Position numbers and translations under genes: made by a program. The notes under the pieces were generated by a model that searched no databases, had not been told where the DNA came from, and was given only the letters and a program-made list of their open reading frames with translations. From assembly GCF_000720325.1 (NCBI RefSeq), contig NZ_JOJM01000091.1, forward strand, positions 1 to 42,221: DNA of 42,221 nucleotides. Reading direction: 5' to 3'. This document shows, piece after piece, positions 35,955-42,221 of this stretch. Position 1 is the stretch's first letter. Each line of letters starts with the position of its first letter. The stretch is from Streptomyces sp. NRRL B-1347 (GTDB lineage Bacteria > Actinomycetota > Actinomycetes > Streptomycetales > Streptomycetaceae).

Positions 35955-37022
35955 ATGACGCCGTCCGTGGTACCGCCCCAGTACCCGCCGAAGCCCCAGC
36001 CCGGTGACCGCGTGGCGGTCGTCTCGCCGTCCTCCGGACTGCCGGAGCTCTTCCCGCTGCCCTACAACCTCGGGCTCGCGCGCCTCCAGGGGCAGTTCCA
36101 CCTGGAGCCGGTGGAGTACCCCACGACGCGCAAGATGGGCGCCTCGCCGCGCGAGCGGGCCGACGACCTGCACGCCGCGTTCGCCGACCCGACGGTGAAG
36201 GCCGTCATCGCGAGCATCGGCGGCGACGACCAGATCACCCTGCTGCCGTTCCTGGACCGGGAGTTGATCCGCGCGCACCCGAAGCCGTTCTTCGGGTTCA
36301 GCGACAACACCGTCCTGCACGCCTTCCTGTGGCAGACGGGCGTCGTCAGCTTCCACGGCGCGTCCGTGATGTGCGAGCTGGGGCGGCCGGGAGCCGTGGC
36401 CCGGCAGACCGCCGACTCCCTTCGGGCCGCCCTCTTCGTACCGGGCCCCTACGAAGTGGTCCCCGCCGACCGCTTCCGGGTCATGGACGTCCCCTGGGAC
36501 GACCCGGACACGTTCGTCGACGAGCCGGCGACCGAACCGGGCGAGGGCTGGACCTGGCGCCTACCCAAAGGGGCCGAGCGGGTCGTGGAGGGGCGCACCT
36601 GGGGCGGCAGTCTGGAGGTACTGTCCTGGCTCCTGATGGCGGACCGCGAGATCGCCTCCGATCCGGCCGCGTACGACGGTCATGTGCTCTTCCTGGAGAC
36701 GTCCGAGGAACTGCCCTCCGCCGCCGAGGTGTTCCGCATCCTGCGCAACATGGGCGAGCGCGGGCTCCTCGCCCGCTTCGGCGCGCTCGTCATGGGCCGC
36801 GCGAAGAGCTGGAGCTTCGACCGGCCCAACGGCCCGGAGGAGCGGACCCGCTACGCCCTCGAACAGCGCGCGGCGGTGCTCCGCGCGCTCGACGCGTACG
36901 CCCCGGACACCATGGCGGTCTTCGACGTGGACCTGGGGCACACGGATCCGCAGTACGTGATCCCCTATGGGGGCGTGATCCGGGTGGACGGCTCGGAGAG
37001 GCGCATTACGGTCACGTACTGA
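35955..37022 (+). CDS. LD-carboxypeptidase, S66 (MccF/LdcA) family
   Basis: A 355-residue serine peptidase. The nucleophile serine is in FFGFSDNTVL, the glutamate in LFLETSEELPS, and the histidine in DLGHTDPQYV, the S66 triad. Family members cut the L,D bond of murein tetrapeptides or inactivate microcin C. No signal peptide is present, so it would act in the cytoplasm on recycled wall peptides or toxic aminoacyl nucleotides. The longer middle segment (WDDPDTFVDEPATEPGEGW) fits the MccF-like branch. Confidence 0.9.
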   Translation: MTPSVVPPQYPPKPQPGDRVAVVSPSSGLPELFPLPYNLGLARLQGQFHLEPVEYPTTRKMGASPRERADDLHAAFADPTVKAVIASIGGDDQITLLPFLDRELIRAHPKPFFGFSDNTVLHAFLWQTGVVSFHGASVMCELGRPGAVARQTADSLRAALFVPGPYEVVPADRFRVMDVPWDDPDTFVDEPATEPGEGWTWRLPKGAERVVEGRTWGGSLEVLSWLLMADREIASDPAAYDGHVLFLETSEELPSAAEVFRILRNMGERGLLARFGALVMGRAKSWSFDRPNGPEERTRYALEQRAAVLRALDAYAPDTMAVFDVDLGHTDPQYVIPYGGVIRVDGSERRITVTY

Positions 37023-37066
37023 AGCGCTTCCCGTAACCGCCCCGCACGGCGCCTGGTTGACGCACC

Positions 37067-38380
37067 GTGCACACCAGTGACTCTCCGTCGAACCCCCGGA
37101 CCGGTGCCGCTCCGTCGCTGCCGCGGCTCGCCGCCGCCGCGCTCGCGGGGACCGCCATCGAGTTCTACGACTTCTTCGTGTACGGCACCGCGGCGGCGCT
37201 CGTGCTCGGGCCGCTGTTCTTCCCGACGTTCTCGCCCCTGGCGGGGACGCTCGCCGCGTTCGCGACGTTCGGGGTGGGCTTCGTCGCCCGGCCGCTGGGG
37301 TCCGTCATCTTCGGGCACGTCGGCGACCGGCACGGCCGACGGCCCGTCCTGGTGGTCTCGCTGCTCATGACGGGCCTCGCCACCGTCGCCGTCGGCTGCC
37401 TGCCGACGTACGAGTCGATCGGCGTCGCCGCTCCCCTGCTGCTGCTCGTCCTGCGCTTCGTGCAGGGCGTGGGGCTCGGCGGTGAGTGGGGCGGGGCGGT
37501 GCTCCTGGCGGCCGAGCACGCCCCCGCCGAGCGGCGCGGGCTGTGGGCGAGCTTCCCGCAGATGGGCCCCGCGATCGGGTTCCTGTTCGCCAACGGCATC
37601 ACCCTGGGGCTCTCGGTGATGCTCACGGAAGCGCAGTTCGCCTCCTGGGGATGGCGGGTTCCGTTCTGGGTGGCGGGTCTGCTCGCGGCGGCCGGGCTCG
37701 CGCTGCGCGCCTCCCTGGAGGAGAGCCCGGACTTCCTGGGGGTACGCGAGCCCGCGCGCGTGCCGCTCGCGGAGGTGCTGCGCGGCCACTGGCGGCTCGT
37801 CCTGCTCACGGCGGGCGCCATCGCGGTCGGGTACGCGGTGTTCTACGCCGTGACGACGTGGTCGCTGGCCTACGGAGTGGAGCGGCTCGGTGTGAGCCGC
37901 ACGGTGATGCTGGCGTGCGTGATGGCGGCCGTCGTCGCCAAGGGTGCGCTGACGCCCGTGTCCGCGCACCTGGGGGACCGCTACGGGCGGCGTCCGCTGT
38001 GCCTGCTCGGGTGCGCGGCGCTCGCCCTGTGGATGTTCCCGATGGTGGCGCTCCTGGCGACAGGACAGCCGCTGCTGATGTTCCTCGGCTTCCTGGTGGC
38101 CCTGATCGCGTTCACGGCGATGTTCGGCGTGGTCGCGGCGTATCTGCCGGAGCTGTACGAGCCGCGTGTGCGCTGCACGGGGGCCTCGGTGGGCTACAAC
38201 CTCGGCGGGGTGCTCGGCGGCGCGCTCACGCCGATCGTGGCGACCGCGATGGCGCGCGGCGAGGGCACGCCCTGGGGCGTGGCGGCGTATCTGACGGGCG
38301 TGGCGCTGCTGAGCCTCGGCTGCTTCGCGCTGCTGCCGGAGACGCGGCCCGCGAGCCGGGCGGTGCCGGTCACCGGGTGA
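37067..38380 (+). CDS. MFS transporter, metabolite:H+ symporter (MHS) family
   Basis: A 437-residue, twelve-helix transporter. The N-terminus has the MHS-type IEFYDFFVYGTAAALVLGPL, then GHVGDRHGRRPVLV (motif A) and FVQGVGLGGEWGGAVLLAAE; the second half repeats HLGDRYGRRPLCLLG. Relatives carry shikimate, citrate, proline or osmolytes with protons. The GTG start has only weak ribosome-site sequence. It lies just after the peptidase gene, same strand. Confidence 0.88.
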   Translation: MHTSDSPSNPRTGAAPSLPRLAAAALAGTAIEFYDFFVYGTAAALVLGPLFFPTFSPLAGTLAAFATFGVGFVARPLGSVIFGHVGDRHGRRPVLVVSLLMTGLATVAVGCLPTYESIGVAAPLLLLVLRFVQGVGLGGEWGGAVLLAAEHAPAERRGLWASFPQMGPAIGFLFANGITLGLSVMLTEAQFASWGWRVPFWVAGLLAAAGLALRASLEESPDFLGVREPARVPLAEVLRGHWRLVLLTAGAIAVGYAVFYAVTTWSLAYGVERLGVSRTVMLACVMAAVVAKGALTPVSAHLGDRYGRRPLCLLGCAALALWMFPMVALLATGQPLLMFLGFLVALIAFTAMFGVVAAYLPELYEPRVRCTGASVGYNLGGVLGGALTPIVATAMARGEGTPWGVAAYLTGVALLSLGCFALLPETRPASRAVPVTG

Positions 38381-38397
38381 CGGGCACCGCCCTGGGC

Positions 38398-39540
38398 TCA
38401 CGGGTTCATGGCCAGCTCCAGATAGGCCGCGAAGAGCACCAGGTGGACGCCGCCCTGCAGGAGGGTGGCCCGGCCCGGCACGACGGTGAGCGTGCTGACG
38501 CCGACCGTGAGCAGGAGCAGCACCATGTGGGTCGAGCTGAGGCCGAGCACGAGCGGTCCGGTCAGCCACACGGAGGCGATGGCGACGGCGGGGATGGTCA
38601 GGCCGATGCTGGCCATCGCCGAGCCGAGGGCCAGGTTCAGGCTGGTCTGCACGCGGTCGCGGCGGGCGGCGCGCACGGCCGCGATGGTCTCCGGGAGCAG
38701 CACGAGCAGCGCGATGATCACGCCGACGACGGCGTGCGGCAGGCCCGCGGACTCGACGCCCGACTCGATGGTCGGCGACACGCCCTTGGCGAGGCCGACG
38801 ACGCCGACCAGGGCGAGCGCGAGCAGCCCGAGGCTGATCATGGCGGTGCGGGCGGAGGGGACCTCGGCGTGGTCGTCGGGGTCGCGGACCTCGCCCTCCT
38901 TGGTGACCGGCAGGAAGTAGTCGCGGTGGCGCACGGTCTGCGTCGCCACGAACAGGCCGTACAGGACGAGCGAGGCCAGGGCCGCGAAGGTGAGCTGCGA
39001 GGTGGAGAACTCCGGGCCCGGCTTGGACGTCGTGAACGTCGGCAGGACCAGGCTGAGCGTGGCCAGCGTGGCGACCGTCGCGAGGGCCGCTCCGGTGCCT
39101 TCGGGGTTGAAGACCGCGACGCGGTGCCGCAGGGCCGCGGTGAGCAGGCACAGACCCACTATGCCGTTGCAGGTGATCATCACGGCGGCGAAGACGGTGT
39201 CGCGCGCCAGGGTGGAGCTCTTGTCGCCGCCGTCGGCCATCAGGGTGACGATCAGGGCCACCTCGATGATCGTCACGGCGACGGCGAGGACGAGGGAGCC
39301 GAACGGTTCGCCCACGCGGTGCGCGATGACCTCGGCGTGGTGCACCGCGGCGAGCACGGCCCCGGCGAGGACCACCGTCACCAGGGCGACGATGCCACCG
39401 GGAAGGTCCCGCCCCCAGGTGCAGGCGAGCAGGACGACTCCGAGAGCGGGCACTGCGGTTGTCCACCGCGAGGCGATGGCCCGGAGTCTAGGGATCATGT
39501 CTTCGATGCTGCCCCGCGCGCGGGAGGGCCGCGACTCCAT
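38398..39540 (-). CDS. Ca2+/H+ antiporter (CaCA family, ChaA-like)
   Basis: A 380-residue membrane exchanger with about eleven helices. The two inverted alpha repeats carry GEPFGSLVLAVAVTIIEVAL and LNLALGSAMASIGLTIPAVA, with the ion-binding glutamates. The loop PVTKEGEVRDPDDHAEVPSA separates the halves. GAGAGGA precedes the ATG at 39540; M15 is a less supported alternative. It should export calcium or sodium in exchange for protons. Confidence 0.9.
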   Translation of the reverse strand: MESRPSRARGSIEDMIPRLRAIASRWTTAVPALGVVLLACTWGRDLPGGIVALVTVVLAGAVLAAVHHAEVIAHRVGEPFGSLVLAVAVTIIEVALIVTLMADGGDKSSTLARDTVFAAVMITCNGIVGLCLLTAALRHRVAVFNPEGTGAALATVATLATLSLVLPTFTTSKPGPEFSTSQLTFAALASLVLYGLFVATQTVRHRDYFLPVTKEGEVRDPDDHAEVPSARTAMISLGLLALALVGVVGLAKGVSPTIESGVESAGLPHAVVGVIIALLVLLPETIAAVRAARRDRVQTSLNLALGSAMASIGLTIPAVAIASVWLTGPLVLGLSSTHMVLLLLTVGVSTLTVVPGRATLLQGGVHLVLFAAYLELAMNP

Positions 39541-39559
39541 ACATTCCTCTCTATGCGGA

Positions 39560-39590
39560 AGCGGTGCACAGTCGTGGACTGTGCACCGCT
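39560..39590 (-). terminator. Terminator after terC
   Basis: A perfect 14-bp stem (39560..39573 with 39577..39590) with loop GTG, between the terC-family stop and the antiporter start. Confidence 0.75.
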
Positions 39591-39616
39591 CCGGTGGTTC
39601 CTTTCGGCGGTACCCG

Positions 39617-39661
39617 CTCCCTACGGAGAGGGGCGCCTTCGTACTACCTCTCTACGGAGAG
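39617..39661. repeat. Two copies of CTC(C/T)CTACGGAGAG
   Basis: 39617..39630 and 39648..39661; each is a small hairpin (CTCTC-TACG-GAGAG in the second). They lie just past the terC-family stop codon. Confidence 0.55.
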
Positions 39662-39666
39662 AGCGG

Positions 39667-40674
39667 TTACGCCTCGATGCTGTCCTTCGGGGCGTCGTCC
39701 TTGCCCGTCGCCGCGGCGGCCGCCTCGCGCTCCTGCTGCTTCTTGGAGGCGATGAGGCTGGTGATCGTCGTGATCACCAGGACACCGCAGATGACGCCGA
39801 GCGAGACCGGGATGGAGATCTCGGGGACGTGCACGCCGTTCTCGTGCAGGGCGTGCAGGACCAGCTTCACGCCGATGAAGCCGAGGATCACCGACAGGCC
39901 GTAGCTGAGGTGGACCAGCTTCCTCAGGAGGCCGCCGATGAGGAAGTACAGCTGCCGCAGACCCATCAGGGCGAAGGCGTTGGCGGTGAAGACGATGTAC
40001 GGGTCCTGGGTGAGGCCGAAGATCGCGGGGATGGAGTCCATCGCGAACAGCACGTCGGTGGTGCCGATGGCGAGCATGACGACCATCAGGGGCGTCATGA
40101 TGCGCTTGCCGTTCTTCTGGACGAACAGCTTCGTGCCCTCGTAGCGGTCCGAGACGCCGAACTTCTTCTCGATGGACTTCAGGAGGCGGTTCTCCTCCCA
40201 GTCCTCTTCCTCCTCGTCGGCGCGCGCCTCCTGGATGAGCTTCCAGGCGGTGTAGATCAGGAAGGCGCCGAAGATGTAGAAGACCCAGGAGAAGTTGGCG
40301 ATGACCGCGGCGCCGGCGGCGATGAAGATCGCTCGCAGGACCAGGGCGATCAGCACGCCGAACAGCAGCACGCGCTGCTGGAGGTGTGAGGGCACCGAGA
40401 ACTTCGCCATGATCAGGATGAAGACGAAGAGGTTGTCGACGCTCAGCGACTTCTCGGTGATGAAGCCGGCGAAGAACTCACCCGAGGCCTGGCTCTCGCC
40501 CGCGATCAGCAGGCCGAGTCCGAAGAGCGCCGCGAGGACGATCCAGACGATCGTCCAGATACCGGCTTCCTTGATCGACACATCGTGCGGCTTGCGCCCG
40601 ATGAAGAAGTCGACCGCGATCAGGGCACACAGACCGAGAACGGTCGTCACCCACAAGGTCATAGAAACGTCCAC
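39667..40674 (-). CDS. TerC family membrane protein
   Basis: A 335-residue membrane protein with about nine helices. Family signatures are EKSLSVDNLFVFILIMAKF and TTDVLFAMDSIPAIFGLTQD, each with conserved acidic residues in the membrane. An acidic cytoplasmic loop (ARADEEEEDWEEN) lies in the middle and the C-terminus is charged. TerC proteins are linked to tellurite resistance and to metal loading, especially manganese, of exported proteins. The start is a GTG at 40674 (VDVSMTLWVTTV). Confidence 0.93.
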   Translation of the reverse strand: MDVSMTLWVTTVLGLCALIAVDFFIGRKPHDVSIKEAGIWTIVWIVLAALFGLGLLIAGESQASGEFFAGFITEKSLSVDNLFVFILIMAKFSVPSHLQQRVLLFGVLIALVLRAIFIAAGAAVIANFSWVFYIFGAFLIYTAWKLIQEARADEEEEDWEENRLLKSIEKKFGVSDRYEGTKLFVQKNGKRIMTPLMVVMLAIGTTDVLFAMDSIPAIFGLTQDPYIVFTANAFALMGLRQLYFLIGGLLRKLVHLSYGLSVILGFIGVKLVLHALHENGVHVPEISIPVSLGVICGVLVITTITSLIASKKQQEREAAAAATGKDDAPKDSIEA

Positions 40675-40969
40675 TGCGCCTCCGGCGTCGTACGGCTACT
40701 GATCAGCGTCGTCGCTGCCGGAGGTCTCTTCCACCCGGGCCCCCTCGGTGCCTGCCGGGCCGACGCCCCGGGACCGATGGCGGTCCGTATTGACGGGCAC
40801 GTCGCGTACGGGAGTACTCCCCTCCGCACGGAGAAGCCTACGCGAAAGACCAAGGTTTGGTAAAGGCCACGGCAAACGGCTACCAAATGACCAGGTCAGA
40901 ACCGCAAGCGGTCACTTAGTCGACTTACGCATCACTCGCCAGGGACGCCCTCGCGCGTCAGCGGATGAC
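40675..40969. other. Intergenic region upstream of terC
   Basis: About 295 bp. It holds the 12-bp palindrome GGGAGTACTCCC (40810..40821) and the inverted repeat TTTGGTA (40856..40862) / TACCAAA (40881..40887). One of these may regulate the terC-family gene. I see no small gene. Confidence 0.45.
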
Positions 40970-42221
40970 TCAGCGGCTGCCCGTGCGCCGGGCCCTGCCC
41001 ACGCCTGCCAGGACGTGGTGGAGGACCTCGCTGCCGGACGGCGGCAGCGGCGGCTCGTACGTCCACGCGTGACCCACCCAGGGGTCGGCGAGGTGGTCGT
41101 CGGGCACCGGGGTCAGCCGCAGGAGCGCGCGCCACAGCGGGTCGAGGAGCGGGCCGTACTCCCGGGCGTCCTCGCGGTCGGCGACCATCATCAGGTGGAC
41201 GCCGACAGCCGGGCCCTCGTCGGCCAGGTAGCGCAGCTGGGTCACGGCGCGGTCGTCGAAACCGTGCGGGAAGTCGTTGACCACCAGGAGGTGCTCGCCC
41301 GTGTCGAGGTCCGGCGGCAGGGACGAGGTGACGCCGCCGCGGACGGCCATCTGCAGCAGGTCCACCCGCTGGGTGAGCTTGGTGAGGACGGCGCCGGTGC
41401 CCGCGGCCCCGGAGGCGGGCGGCTCGTCGAGGGCCCCGGACGTCACGAGCGGGGCCAGCGCGGCCGCGCCGGTGCCCGCCGGGTCGATGACGTGCACGGT
41501 GAACTCGCCGGGCGGATAGACGGCCAGCAGCCGCGCCGCGTGCGCGACGGCGCTGTCCAGGGCGAGGCGGCGCAGGGTGTCGGCGTCCGCGAGCGAGTCG
41601 GCGCCCGAGCGGCCGCTGTCGATCCACAGACCGCGCTCCAGAGGCAGCCGCACCAGCATGGGGATGCGCAGCTCCGGGCGCTCCGGCAGCTGGAGCCCGC
41701 CGAGGCGCACGGCCATGGGGATCTCCATGGGCGCGCGGTAGGCGTGCCAGACGGGGCTCGACCAGTCGGCGAAGGCCGGGGGCAACGCGGGCTCCACGAC
41801 GTCCGCCTCGGCGGCGAGCTGGCCCAGGTCGCGGTCGAGCGCGGCCCTGGCCTGGTCGACGAGGTCGCCGTGCTTGGCGCGGGCCGTCTCGCGCGCGGCG
41901 TCACCCGCGCCGCCGATGCGGCTGCGCGGGTCGGAGAGGACCTTGTCGAGCTCCTGCTCCATGCGCGAGTCGGCGAAGTCGACGGCGCTGCGGTACGCCG
42001 CCGTGGAGCGGGCCAGGTCCTCGAACATGCCCCACACCTGGTTGTAGAGGCGCTCCTCGAGGGACCAGCCGGTGGCGTCGCCCGCGACGGGCTGAGCGGG
42101 CTGTCCGGGCGCGGCCGCCGGTGCGGCGGGCGGGGGCGGCGGGGGCGCGCTGGTCTGGCGGCGCGGGTGGGTGTAGTTGACGGGGCCGCCGTCGCCGGGC
42201 GCGGGCGGGCCCGGCTGGGCC
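40970..42221 (-). CDS. FtsK/SpoIIIE-like protein, C-terminal part (cut by window edge)
   Basis: The 417 codons in the window end the protein; its N-terminus lies beyond the right edge. A Pro/Ala-rich linker (PVNYTHPRRQTSAPPPPPPA region) precedes a helical stretch (EERLYNQVWGMFEDLARSTA) and a P-loop-type domain with beta segments FTVHVIDPAGTGAAALAPLV and HLLVVNDFPHGFDDRAVTQL, as in FtsK/SpoIIIE-like ATPases associated with Ter gene clusters. A clean Walker A is not visible in this part. Position upstream of the terC-family gene supports a link to tellurium/stress-type loci. Confidence 0.6.
   Translation of the reverse strand, partial: AQPGPPAPGDGGPVNYTHPRRQTSAPPPPPPAAPAAAPGQPAQPVAGDATGWSLEERLYNQVWGMFEDLARSTAAYRSAVDFADSRMEQELDKVLSDPRSRIGGAGDAARETARAKHGDLVDQARAALDRDLGQLAAEADVVEPALPPAFADWSSPVWHAYRAPMEIPMAVRLGGLQLPERPELRIPMLVRLPLERGLWIDSGRSGADSLADADTLRRLALDSAVAHAARLLAVYPPGEFTVHVIDPAGTGAAALAPLVTSGALDEPPASGAAGTGAVLTKLTQRVDLLQMAVRGGVTSSLPPDLDTGEHLLVVNDFPHGFDDRAVTQLRYLADEGPAVGVHLMMVADREDAREYGPLLDPLWRALLRLTPVPDDHLADPWVGHAWTYEPPLPPSGSEVLHHVLAGVGRARRTGSR

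Noticed and set aside
37486..40389. 967-codon open frame over the MFS, antiporter and TerC genes
   Set aside because: Covers three well-recognised genes in another frame; no domain.

Overview
The window is chromosomal DNA of a Streptomyces (very high G+C, GTG starts, and the actinobacterial pgi / secG-tpiA-pgk-gap / whiA-yvcK-rapZ-uvrC gene order, followed by uvrA). It is interrupted by one foreign, lower-G+C, integrated element of about 12.2 kb (11341..23532).

Left host block (1..11335). All genes are on the minus strand: the 5' part of pgi, an MFS exporter, an RbpA-family RNA-polymerase binding protein, then secG, tpiA, pgk and gap (protein export plus lower glycolysis), then the tightly overlapping operon uvrC-rapZ-yvcK-whiA (DNA repair, an RNase-adaptor NTPase, a gluconeogenesis/envelope factor and the sporulation regulator WhiA).

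Integrated element (11341..23532). It sits exactly in codons 2-4 of uvrC and is bounded by a 5-bp repeat GGGTC. Joining the two element ends rebuilds an attP in which a 10-bp perfect inverted repeat brackets that core. The element encodes a large serine integrase, a small protein, a winged-helix initiator-like protein whose own coding sequence carries six iterons, a non-coding control region (repeated operator-like dyads, a miniature tRNA-like fold, flanking intrinsic terminators), a Cro-like regulator, a small Cys protein, a scaffold-like protein, an HK97-type major capsid protein, connector-type proteins, an HNH nuclease, a TerS-like protein, a large terminase, a portal and two neck-type proteins. 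A two-gene Cys-rich operon and a divergent HTH regulator follow. There are no tail tube, tape measure, baseplate, fibre, lysis, primase or helicase genes. I read it as a capsid-forming phage satellite (comparable to the cf-PICI class) that would build and fill its own heads and borrow tails and lysis from a helper phage.

Right host block (23533..42221). It starts with a secreted papain-like cysteine protease and its coupled partner. These are followed by an HTH regulator, a Tat/lipoprotein Rieske protein, a PfkB sugar kinase, an MmyB-type regulator divergent from a YceI protein, an enoyl-CoA hydratase, uvrA with a histone-H1-like tail, a mycothiol-dependent isomerase-family protein, an MBL-fold hydrolase, type II dehydroquinase, an S66 LD-carboxypeptidase, an MHS-type MFS symporter, a Ca2+/H+ antiporter, a TerC protein and the C-terminal part of an FtsK/SpoIIIE-like protein cut by the window edge.

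The insertion separates uvrC and its downstream operon from the native start codon and upstream DNA. The element supplies a replacement GTG start, so the host operon may now depend on element sequence.
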